From assembly GCA_014381035.1 (NCBI GenBank), contig JACMIS010000091.1, positions 1-6,031 on the forward strand: a DNA stretch of 6,031 nucleotides, given 5' to 3'. This DNA comes from Armatimonadota bacterium. GTDB taxonomy: Bacteria > Armatimonadota > Armatimonadia > Armatimonadales > Armatimonadaceae. The translations under genes were made by a program, and so were the position numbers. How positions within the stretch are numbered: the stretch's first letter is position 1; each line of letters opens with the position of its first letter. A model generated the notes under the pieces. It was not told the DNA's origin and ran no database searches. It saw only the letters and a list, made by a program, of their open reading frames with translations. Positions 1 to 5,881 of this stretch are shown piece by piece.

Positions 1-435
1 CAGGGCTACAATGATAGCCACGCCGCGCTCGGCATCCCGCAACCCCCGCGTCTCGACCCGGAATGCGGTGCGGCGGCACTGGCGATGTGTCGCAAACAAC
101 TGGGCTTGTCCTACGACCGAAAGGACGTGCTCCCTTCGATCCGTATCACCGGGCGCGGCAGTTCCAACCGGGACATCGTGGAGGCGTGTGACAAACTCGG
201 CGACGTGGAAGGAGTTTTTCATCGCGCCGACCCGAAAACTATCAAATCGCTTCCCAAGCCGCTGATCGCTTTCGTGGAGCATGATCATTTCGTCGCGGTA
301 TTGAAAACCGACGATAAGGCGGTCACGTACGCCTGTTCGGACTGTGGCGAGTGGCCGGGCGGAAACGTTACCCTCTCATGGGATCAATGGAACGCAATGG
401 AAGCGAGCGAAGTGATTGCCGTGTCTCCTGCTCCC
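1..435 (+). other. C39-like papain-fold cysteine peptidase domain at the Rhs N-terminus
   Basis: The segment shows the order Cys-His-Asp expected of bacteriocin-processing C39 peptidases. DPECGAAALAM places the nucleophile at residue 22 (64-66). A proline-introduced strand, PLIAFVEHDHFVAVLK, places His at residue 96 (286-288). CSDCGEW followed by LSWDQW places Asp at residue 114 (340-342). The Cys-His and His-Asp spacings of 74 and 18 residues are close to those I recall for C39 domains of peptidase-containing ABC transporters. The oxyanion Gln usually six residues before Cys is not in exact register; the nearest is Gln14, eight residues before. C39 enzymes cut after double-glycine leaders. 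A role here in self-processing or maturation of the Rhs protein is inference. It could also be an inactive or structural C39-like domain. Confidence 0.7.
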
Positions 436-3400
436 GTCGGTCTCGCCGGGATGGCGCGTGCGCTCAGCGTGATGGCCGTCGGGCGTCAGCAGCCGGAAAA
501 CTTCCCAACACGGAACTGCGGTTTTGACATCCACTCCTTGCGCTGCATAAACTCCTCTTCCTGTCCGACGCAGGGGGGCGGCCAGGGCGAGGGGGGACCC
601 GGTTGCGATGATCCGGTGAACCTTTCTACACTTGAAGAAGAGTTCATGCCGAAGCCTGACTTGGTAATATACAACCCGACGGGACCGTCTGTGATTTGGA
701 AGCGCATCTACCACAGCATGCGCGGCTATTCGAACCCGGGTCACCCGAGCGACCCGGAGACGTTGCTGGGCACTGGGTGGTCTCATCCGTACAATTCCTG
801 GGTGCGGATAGCCGGTGCGAGTGAACCGCGTCACCTAGTTTTGCCGAATGGATCACGAGTACGATTCACCCGAACGAATACCTCGAATGGTTTGTCGTCA
901 TGCGAAATAGAGGGGGGCGGGCTGCCCTTTCGCATCATGGAGCTGAAGACTGGTCCGCCGCCCCCTTATCAGGGTGCGACCACTTACCAGTGGATTATAT
1001 ACCATTTGGACGGAAGTTCGTGGAGCACACAACGCGTAGCCTCGAACCCGGCTGGCTACATTATCGCCAATGCCTATGTCCAGTACATGAGTGATCGACA
1101 GGGGCACGGCATTTCAATTGAGTCGGATCAAGGAAATACCACTGCCCCCTATTTGCGGGTTCGTCAGGAAAGTAATGGTCGAATCCTCCTCAATGTTCAG
1201 GCAACACCGACGGAAGAGGGACGCGAGGTTACGGCGTCGGATTGCTATGGGAGGAGCGTCACGTATACGGTTGAGACGCGAGCGTTGCCTGCACCTCCCC
1301 TTGCCGGTGATCCCCCGGAGGAATTTCGGCTTCTGACATCCGTTTTGCACATTCGGGGCATTGCCAACTCTCCGGGCGGTGTGAGTAGCAAGTATGGATA
1401 CACCTATGTTCCCAGCGGTGGGAACAGTGGGATGTTCTGCTTGTCATCGCATACGGTGCCATCTCCGAAGGGGGTAGGTACGGAGACGGCTACTATCCGT
1501 TACCACACCAACGGTACCATGGAGGTCAGGGAACTTGAAGATGCAAACGAGAAGATAACCCGTTTTACCAAAGTCACGCCTACTAAGACTAAGGTCGCTT
1601 TTCTCGTACGCATTCGGTACCCGTCAGATGCCCCGGCTCCTCCCGAATCCACTGTGGTCATCACGTCATACACATCCGAATATAACAACCACATGTCGGA
1701 GACGAGTCGTACCGACGCCACGAATACCCACAAACTTTTCCAGGCGTCCTATGGCTCAAACGCAAGGCAACCTGATACGGTCAGTGATGGCACGGGCAGG
1801 ACGTCGTCATTCACCTACGACCAGTACGGACGGCTCCTCACCGCGACTTCGCCGCGCGGGGTTACCACTCGTAACGTCTATGAATCCACCGATGTGGTTG
1901 GTTTTCCGCGCCTGATTCAAGTACAAACGCCCGGTGTCGGCAGTAGTTTCATTTCCTATGCTGGAAACTCCTATAACGTCGCGAGCGTTCAATACCCCTC
2001 GCCGACCGGTAACGGGATGGGGATGGCTTCCTATCAGTACGATACCCTTGGTAACGTCACCCAAGTAAGCTCTCCTGGTCCGAATTATAACACGATTACC
2101 CGAACCTTCTCCTATACCGGGCAAAGTGCTAACGGTGCCTCTTCTCCCGCGATCGGCCAACCGCGAACGATTACCGACGGCACTGGTGCCGTAGTGGCAC
2201 ATCTCGATTATGACCCTCAGGGAAACCTGATTTCCGCTAAAGACGGAGCCGGGCGAGTCTCGCAGATCTCATACAATGGGGCTAACCAACCAACTTCTGT
2301 TCACTACCCTGAACCGGTGAACCCGGCGGGCAGTTTTCCAGACCTTGTCGCAGTCAAATATCTGTATCCAGGGGGACCTGCCAATCGTACGACCCTGTAC
2401 GACAACGCTGGCAATATCGTTCGCGATTCCGAACCCATTTTCGGACGCGAGGGCCAGTTAACGGGCACGAAAAACACGCCCAGCAACGCGGAGCCGTTTG
2501 GTATTAAGTATGACGAGGCTTACCGCCTTGACGCGTTGATTCACCCCGATTCGACGCAGACCGGATATCTATACAACGCGGCAGGTCGCCTGCAACATGT
2601 CAATACGCCTGGGGGCGAAACGACCAGTTATCTTGAATACGACGGCGCGGGAAGGCCGCTCGCCGTGCGGGATGCGACCGGTGTAGTCACACGCTACGAG
2701 TATAACACGCCCGATGGCGCACTCTCGGCGGTGCGGTTTTCGGAATCCGATGGTACGACGACCGACGGTCCGAATAGCAAGAACAACGCTACGTTCTCCT
2801 ATGACAATTACGGTCGAATGGTGACCAAAACCGACGGGACCGGCACGGTGCACGTGGAATACGCCACACATGGCGGCATGGTGAGTTCGGTTACCACTCG
2901 CTACGATGGACCGCTGTGCCAAGATGCGCCGGTACCAGTCGCATTGCAACTCCGATATACCTACAACCCAGATGGTAGCCGACGAAGTCTAAAGACTGCC
3001 GCGGGTGACATCGAATACAGTTACGACGATGTCGGGCGGATTATCCAGGTTAGAAACTTTCTCGGGCACGCCCAGCAATATCAATACCGACCGACCGGGA
3101 CTGATACTGGCGAACTCAAAAGCGTTCTCACCGGAAATTACGGGACGGACAACCGATTCGACCTTTCCTTTACAACGGATTACAAGACGGACCATCTCGG
3201 GCGACCCACTGAGATTTTTTCTTACGGTGCTTATGACTACAGAACTGGCAGCCATACCGTGCTCGCAAGACTCGGTAATCTGGAAAACAATGACCCGATG
3301 CGCTACGACGCCGCGGGGAACCGGACCCAAGTCCCCATGCACTTTTTAGGGGGGAATCATAACTTTTATGATACACGCACCTATCAATACACTTACGATG

Positions 3401-4125
3401 CAAAGGGCAGACTTACCGGGCAATCGGACACGACCTCGATGGAAGTTAACTTCACTTATGATGTGATGGGTAACGCTACGACGTTTAACGGTGCCGGTGG
3501 GTTGACATATAACGAGCGCAATCAACCTACTGGCTCGGGCTATTCTTACAAGCCCAACGGCGATCCCATCATGCATAACGGGAAATCGATGCAATTCGAT
3601 TGCCTCGGTAACATGGTTTCATCGTCTGGCGTTGCCAGCACGAGACCCCTATTGAAGGCAGGCTATACCATTTCCGGGCAAAGAGCTTTCAAGGGAGTTC
3701 ACGCCTCCAGCCCGACCTACTTCCTGTATGACGGCACCATTCCTGTCTGTGAATTAAACAATCGTGGGGCTGTCATTGCGCTCAACACGTTCGGTGCGAC
3801 AGGGCTGATCAGCCGAGCGACGTTCAATGGGAATGTTCCGATCTCACAAACCGAGAACATGGTCTCGTCCGATGAAGGCAGCCAAGCCCGGGCGGGCGAT
3901 GACAGGAGGGTTTACCCCTGTGACCCGATCATTGTAGACGGTGAAGTGTTACACCCCTGTGGCGGGGCGTCGCCGTCGCCGTCGGTATCGCCGTCGGTAT
4001 CGCCGTCGCCGTCAGTATCGCCATCTCCATCGCCGTCAGTGTCGCCATCTGAGCCGCCCCCCCCCGCCCGATCCAAACAGCAATGTGCTGTCGGAGACGT
4101 TTTATGTTTTCGACGAGCGGGGTAA
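1..4125 (+). CDS. Rhs/YD-repeat polymorphic toxin, N-terminal and shell part (5' partial; frame breaks at 3' end)
   Basis: This frame is open from the first base of the window, so the gene starts further left. The first ATG (85) is not the true start, because the candidate peptidase Cys lies upstream of it at 64-66. In order it encodes a C39-like peptidase domain (residues about 1-145, counting from base 1), a Cys/Gly-rich linker (about 165-205), an Rhs entry region with the GWSHPY motif (775-792), and then many YD repeats such as YDQYGRL, YDPQGNL, YDNYGRM and YDAAGNR, from about 1810 onward. Rhs proteins form a hollow beta-shell that houses a C-terminal toxin; that is family knowledge. No export signal can be seen because the N-terminus is missing. 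Read literally, the frame stops at 4123-4125 after an unrelated tail of about 20 residues, while the Rhs sequence continues in frame 2. It is therefore best read as the upstream part of one protein of at least 1823 residues ending at 5473. Confidence 0.9.
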   Translation, partial: QGYNDSHAALGIPQPPRLDPECGAAALAMCRKQLGLSYDRKDVLPSIRITGRGSSNRDIVEACDKLGDVEGVFHRADPKTIKSLPKPLIAFVEHDHFVAVLKTDDKAVTYACSDCGEWPGGNVTLSWDQWNAMEASEVIAVSPAPVGLAGMARALSVMAVGRQQPENFPTRNCGFDIHSLRCINSSSCPTQGGGQGEGGPGCDDPVNLSTLEEEFMPKPDLVIYNPTGPSVIWKRIYHSMRGYSNPGHPSDPETLLGTGWSHPYNSWVRIAGASEPRHLVLPNGSRVRFTRTNTSNGLSSCEIEGGGLPFRIMELKTGPPPPYQGATTYQWIIYHLDGSSWSTQRVASNPAGYIIANAYVQYMSDRQGHGISIESDQGNTTAPYLRVRQESNGRILLNVQATPTEEGREVTASDCYGRSVTYTVETRALPAPPLAGDPPEEFRLLTSVLHIRGIANSPGGVSSKYGYTYVPSGGNSGMFCLSSHTVPSPKGVGTETATIRYHTNGTMEVRELEDANEKITRFTKVTPTKTKVAFLVRIRYPSDAPAPPESTVVITSYTSEYNNHMSETSRTDATNTHKLFQASYGSNARQPDTVSDGTGRTSSFTYDQYGRLLTATSPRGVTTRNVYESTDVVGFPRLIQVQTPGVGSSFISYAGNSYNVASVQYPSPTGNGMGMASYQYDTLGNVTQVSSPGPNYNTITRTFSYTGQSANGASSPAIGQPRTITDGTGAVVAHLDYDPQGNLISAKDGAGRVSQISYNGANQPTSVHYPEPVNPAGSFPDLVAVKYLYPGGPANRTTLYDNAGNIVRDSEPIFGREGQLTGTKNTPSNAEPFGIKYDEAYRLDALIHPDSTQTGYLYNAAGRLQHVNTPGGETTSYLEYDGAGRPLAVRDATGVVTRYEYNTPDGALSAVRFSESDGTTTDGPNSKNNATFSYDNYGRMVTKTDGTGTVHVEYATHGGMVSSVTTRYDGPLCQDAPVPVALQLRYTYNPDGSRRSLKTAAGDIEYSYDDVGRIIQVRNFLGHAQQYQYRPTGTDTGELKSVLTGNYGTDNRFDLSFTTDYKTDHLGRPTEIFSYGAYDYRTGSHTVLARLGNLENNDPMRYDAAGNRTQVPMHFLGGNHNFYDTRTYQYTYDAKGRLTGQSDTTSMEVNFTYDVMGNATTFNGAGGLTYNERNQPTGSGYSYKPNGDPIMHNGKSMQFDCLGNMVSSSGVASTRPLLKAGYTISGQRAFKGVHASSPTYFLYDGTIPVCELNNRGAVIALNTFGATGLISRATFNGNVPISQTENMVSSDEGSQARAGDDRRVYPCDPIIVDGEVLHPCGGASPSPSVSPSVSPSPSVSPSPSPSVSPSEPPPPARSKQQCAVGDVLCFRRAG
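433..612 (+). other. Cys- and Gly-rich linker between peptidase domain and Rhs shell
   Basis: After the peptidase fold comes a short hydrophobic/amphipathic stretch (PVGLAGMARALSVMAVG). Then comes a region with four cysteines (contexts NCG, RCI, SSCP and PGCDD) and, at 574-603, a glycine-rich stretch GGGQGEGGPG. I know no named domain here. The cysteines could form disulfides or bind a metal. The glycine pairs are the kind of site a C39 peptidase cuts, but no leader-peptide helix pattern precedes them convincingly, so a processing site is only a possibility. Confidence 0.4.
3970..4050 (+). repeat. Ser-Pro-Val tandem coding repeat (SPSV / SPSPSV / SPSPSPSV units)
   Basis: In frame 1 this stretch is built from tcg-ccg-type codons ending each unit in a Val codon. 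Units are 18 bp (3970-3987), 12 bp (3988-3999), 18 bp (4000-4017), 24 bp (4018-4041) and a partial unit of 9 bp (4042-4050). Units differ in number of SP pairs, which is what slippage or unequal recombination produces. The repeat sits between two parts of the Rhs fold: the last shell segment and the YVFDERGNV strand that opens the Rhs-associated core. It probably forms an extended surface or lumen loop. Just before it are two closely spaced Cys residues in the contexts YPCDP and HPCGG (about 3917-3960). Confidence 0.85.
4057..4065 (+). other. Nine-C homopolymer at the reading-frame break (+1 shift)
   Basis: Frame 1 reads gag-ccg-ccc-ccc-ccc-gcc and then a tail unrelated to Rhs, ending at 4125. 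Reading one C fewer gives an uninterrupted transition from SPSEPPPP into PDPNSNVLSETFYVFDERGN, which joins the standard Rhs core. The break is therefore best placed in this C run, with the 'extra' base being any one of the nine. Homopolymer miscounting in sequencing, a real slippage mutation, phase variation, or +1 ribosomal slippage on CCC-C would all give this picture. Family knowledge: proline codons CCC followed by C are intrinsically prone to +1 slippage, normally suppressed by m1G37 in tRNA-Pro. Confidence 0.85.
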
Positions 4126-5473
4126 CGTCATAGTGCGGTTTGCCGCAGGACTGCATACCTGGACTCGCTACTGGCCGTATGGTCAGGAGATTCCAGGGAT
4201 CAACGCGTCACACCCGGCGTTCGCGGGCGACCCGTGGGGCTTCGGGGCGCAATCGGGCTACTACACGGACCGCGAGACCGGGTTCGTCTACTGCACGTTC
4301 CGCTACTACGACCCGGCGACGGGGCGGTGGCTCAACCGCGACCCCATCGGCTACGCGGGCGGCTTGAACCTGTACAAATACTGCGGCAACAACCCGGTAA
4401 TGGGCAGCGACCCGCTCGGTCTCGACGACGGGGACGACATCCTGCCGGAGAGCCAGGACACCAGCCGCCTGGGGATGGCGTACATCCCGGGCATCAAGGC
4501 GTTCGCGAACGACAAGATGTGGAAGGGCGGGAGCTGCGAGCGCAAGCAGTTCAGCAACGGCATCAGCAACATCCCCGTGGTCGGCGACGCGAACCAGGCC
4601 GTGATCGCGGTCACCGGGCACGACTACATCGCGGGTAGCGACGTGAGCGGCGCGGAACGCGGAATGGCTATCCTCGGAACCGTCGTTCACGGCGCGGGCG
4701 CGTTAGGCGATTTGGCACCGACCCGAGGAGGTGCCAGTTGGGGACCCTGTTTCGTTGCTGGAACGCCTGTCCAAATGGCGGATGGTTCGACGAAACCAAT
4801 CGAGCAGGTAAAAAGTGATGATTTGGTGAAATCACGCGATCCGGTAACAGGCAGGGATGTAACTGGACGAGTCGTAAGAAATTTTGTCAGCCAAGCGCGT
4901 AACTCTTTGATCACCCTGGAGTTTAATAATGGCGAGACTGTCAAGACTACAGAAAATCACCCCTTTTATGTCACCGGAATGGGATTCGTATTGGCAGGCG
5001 ACCTGAAGATGAACGATAGAGTTGCCACTGGCTTGACCGAAACATCCGACACGGAACTCACTGCAGTTACCCGCCACAACGAAGATGAGGAAAGAGTTTA
5101 CAATTTCGAGGTTGAAAACTCGCACACCTACTTTGTTGGTAAAATCAACGGTGGTACGTGGGTACATAATGACTGCAACGATGTCGCTCGAAAACTAGCT
5201 AAAAAGTTTGGAGGAGGTGAAGTGCAAATCACACCACGTATTGGCAATTACTTGCAGTTCGCAAAAGGGGTGCAACCTCTAGGTCAACCAAAATACTTTA
5301 AGAATCTATGGGGAGGAGAGGTTGCGTGGTACGATCATTCAGTCCAGGCATACATTGAAGGTGGGGCAGTTTTCATCCGTGATCCATACATGCTAAATCA
5401 CACGAAACCTGTACCACTCGATGATTGGCTTGGACTCTGGGAGCCTACATTTTACAATCTCAGTTGGAAGTAA
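4058..5473 (+). CDS. Rhs protein C-terminal part: Rhs-associated core, PT-TG pretoxin, Hint domain, papain-like toxin tip
   Basis: This is the frame-2 continuation of the upstream Rhs gene. An in-frame ATG exists at 3941, but the codons from there to the C run are an Arg-rich misreading of the Ser-Pro repeat, so genuine coding begins at or just after the C run. A GTG at 4085 has no good ribosome-binding site in front of it. In order it encodes the Rhs core, a pretoxin segment, a Hint autoprocessing domain and a 100-residue toxin tip; each is described separately. Counting the repaired protein from base 1, the core ends at residue 1474, Hint spans about 1583-1723 and the protein ends at residue 1823. 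Base composition changes sharply inside it, from about 65-70% GC up to 4740 to about 47% after 4800, as is usual where a conserved core meets an exchanged tip. The stop TAA is at 5471-5473 and directly abuts the next start codon. Confidence 0.9.
   Translation, partial: PPPPDPNSNVLSETFYVFDERGNVIVRFAAGLHTWTRYWPYGQEIPGINASHPAFAGDPWGFGAQSGYYTDRETGFVYCTFRYYDPATGRWLNRDPIGYAGGLNLYKYCGNNPVMGSDPLGLDDGDDILPESQDTSRLGMAYIPGIKAFANDKMWKGGSCERKQFSNGISNIPVVGDANQAVIAVTGHDYIAGSDVSGAERGMAILGTVVHGAGALGDLAPTRGGASWGPCFVAGTPVQMADGSTKPIEQVKSDDLVKSRDPVTGRDVTGRVVRNFVSQARNSLITLEFNNGETVKTTENHPFYVTGMGFVLAGDLKMNDRVATGLTETSDTELTAVTRHNEDEERVYNFEVENSHTYFVGKINGGTWVHNDCNDVARKLAKKFGGGEVQITPRIGNYLQFAKGVQPLGQPKYFKNLWGGEVAWYDHSVQAYIEGGAVFIRDPYMLNHTKPVPLDDWLGLWEPTFYNLSWK
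4112..4423 (+). other. Rhs-associated core (hyperconserved C-terminal shell plug)
   Basis: It runs from FDERGNVIVRF through WPYGQEI and [19 protein letters not shown] to [20 protein letters not shown] and finally SDPLGL (DPLGL at 4409-4423). These are the signature segments of the Rhs-associated core. In Rhs and TcC proteins, aspartates of the paired DPxG motifs catalyse self-cleavage just after this segment, freeing the C-terminal domain inside the shell. Both DPIG and DPLGL are intact here, so cleavage near 4423 is expected, by analogy. This is also the highest-GC part of the window (44 of 60 bases in 4201-4260). Confidence 0.92.
4234..4383 (+). repeat. Direct repeat, copy 1 (inside the main Rhs core)
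   Basis: This stretch matches 5882-6031 base for base with no gaps at an offset of 1648, with 9 mismatches by eye in 150 bases (94% identity). The match starts abruptly at its left end. Recombination between the copies would remove exactly 1648 bp (the Hint domain, toxin and immunity gene) and fuse the shell in frame to the next tip. Confidence 0.93.
4553..4720 (+). other. PT-TG-type pretoxin segment
   Basis: Between the Rhs core and the Hint domain lies a small hydrophobic helical segment: GISNIPVVGDANQAVIAVTG, then HDYIAGSDVSGAERGMAILG. The 'PVVGD...TGxDxxxGxxxsxxER' pattern matches my memory of PT-TG pretoxin domains, which precede many toxin tips in polymorphic toxins. Their exact role is unsettled; they may assist trafficking or toxin presentation. 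The assignment is by pattern, not by search. Confidence 0.6.
4745..5170 (+). other. Hint (hedgehog/intein-like) autoprocessing pretoxin domain
   Basis: All the hallmark blocks are visible. The first residue of the splice fold is Cys in PCFVAGTPVQMADGS (Cys at 4748-4750, residue 1583), followed by IEQVKSDDLVKS. Block B is TTENHPFYV with the catalytic His at 4958-4960 (residue 1653). The last blocks are VYNFEVENSHTYFVG and GTWVHN, with His-Asn at 5165-5170. It is about 141 residues long, with no homing-endonuclease insert, as for polymorphic-toxin Hint domains. The residue after the terminal Asn is Asp rather than Cys/Ser/Thr, so full protein splicing is unlikely, while Asn cyclisation could still cut the chain and free the toxin tip. 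Confidence 0.92.
5171..5473 (+). other. C-terminal toxin tip, probable small papain-like (Tox-PL type) domain
   Basis: The 100 residues after the Hint Asn form the toxin position of the protein. They begin DCNDVARKLAKKFGGG, a Cys at the head of a helix as in papain-like folds (Cys at 5174-5176, residue 1725). They continue to WYDHSVQAYIEGGAVFIRDP with a candidate His (5336-5338, residue 1779) and Asp (5381-5383, residue 1794), and end with LDDWLGLWEP. The order Cys, His, Asp with the His at the start of a strand and the Asp 15 residues on in 'hxRDP' is the layout of papain-fold toxins such as the Tox-PL group. Such toxins may act as proteases, deamidases or similar; the target here is unknown. 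If Hint cleaves, the Cys becomes the second residue of the released toxin. The assignment is motif-based only. Confidence 0.6.
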
Positions 5474-5830
5474 ATGAGAGACGACTCCGATATTTCCGTT
5501 GATCGCTTGATAGCGATATCGACTCGCTACCCGCATATGTTTGTGGGTAGCGACTCGTTCCTCCATCTATCTCTTTTCATAGACGGGTTTGCCACCGGTC
5601 GAGGTGGCATCGAATTGCAAGTTTTCCAAAGTTTTGTACGCTGGCTCGCAGAAGAATGCTATCTACGATTCGAGATGCCGAGAAACATTCCCTGGCATTT
5701 ATATGTGAAAGAAATGTTTCCTTTGGATTCTGAAGCATTGATTGCAATGAAAAATCTTTGGAACCGATTCAGTCAGAACCAATCCATTCAGGACATTGAA
5801 TTGTCAACGCTTTTGTTGTCAGACGACTGA
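5474..5830 (+). CDS. Probable cognate immunity protein (118 aa)
   Basis: The ATG follows the toxin stop codon TAA with no base in between and in the same frame, so translation is probably coupled. GGAAG (5466-5470), three bases before the ATG, is the only Shine-Dalgarno-like element and is rather close. The product is a small, soluble, acidic-looking protein with no signal peptide or membrane segment. Its shape (DRLIAISTRYPHMFVGSDS, then a helix with FIDGF, then FQSFVRWL, a Trp-containing middle, and PLDSEALIAMKNLWNRF) resembles a widespread group of small proteins found beside toxins, with the pattern 'I..RP.M.hG..S...L..FI.GY...F..Wh...W...h...E.A...h..L...F'. I do not know a firm family name. 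Position immediately after a toxin tip is the strongest reason to call it immunity. It is AT-rich (18 of 60 bases G/C in 5701-5760), like the toxin and unlike the Rhs core, so the two probably travelled together. Confidence 0.72.
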   Translation: MRDDSDISVDRLIAISTRYPHMFVGSDSFLHLSLFIDGFATGRGGIELQVFQSFVRWLAEECYLRFEMPRNIPWHLYVKEMFPLDSEALIAMKNLWNRFSQNQSIQDIELSTLLLSDD

Positions 5831-5881
5831 TCAAATTTCTACCATCTTTTCATAACCCGAGCTACTTTCCTTGTAAATTTT
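5831..5881 (+). other. AT-rich spacer between immunity gene and orphan rhs module
   Basis: This 51-base stretch is about 32% GC. I see no convincing hairpin terminator, no strong Shine-Dalgarno and no convincing promoter pair. It ends at a sharp edge, where the sequence switches to the high-GC repeat of the Rhs core. Confidence 0.6.

Larger units (their letters stand above)
616..4080 (+). other. Rhs/YD-repeat shell
   Basis: The shell opens with VNLSTLEEEF followed by a strand-rich segment and LGTGWSHPYNSW, the usual entry of Rhs proteins, where a 'GxGWxHxY' motif follows the first strands. Regular YD repeats begin near 1810 and continue to the Ser-Pro linker. Examples are YDTLGNV (about 2039), YDEAYRLDAL (about 2511), YDGAGRPLAV (about 2638), YDDVGRIIQV (about 3022) and YDVMGNATTF (about 3457). 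Family structures show that such repeats spiral into a closed cocoon. The length, about 1150 residues, is ordinary for an Rhs shell. Three repeats carry the near-identical turn DGTGxx, consistent with internal repeat expansion. Confidence 0.88.

Noticed and set aside
85..87. ATG at 85 as the start of the Rhs gene
   Set aside because: The frame is open upstream to base 1 and the conserved C39 Cys motif lies before this ATG, so it is an internal Met.
3970..4050. Tandem repeats as a CRISPR or iteron-like array
   Set aside because: The units are codon-phased SP/V coding repeats of 12-24 bp without spacers, fully explained as a protein linker.
3941..4060. ATG at 3941 as an independent start giving an Arg-rich N-terminus
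   Set aside because: The Arg/Tyr-rich stretch is the Ser-Pro repeat read in the wrong frame. Rhs similarity in this frame only begins after the C run, and there is no clear ribosome-binding site.
4208..4690. Long open frames on the - strand (4208-4690) and in another + frame (4234-4638)
   Set aside because: They overlap the high-GC conserved Rhs core and pretoxin region, where stop codons are rare by chance. Their products are Arg/Ala/Val-rich with no recognisable domain.
5210..5224. Strong Shine-Dalgarno-like GGAGGAGGT followed by an in-frame GTG at 5222 inside the toxin
   Set aside because: It is explained by a Gly-Gly-Gly-Glu-Val codon run. A product from there would lack the candidate catalytic Cys. 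It could in principle give an inactive toxin fragment, but nothing else supports it.
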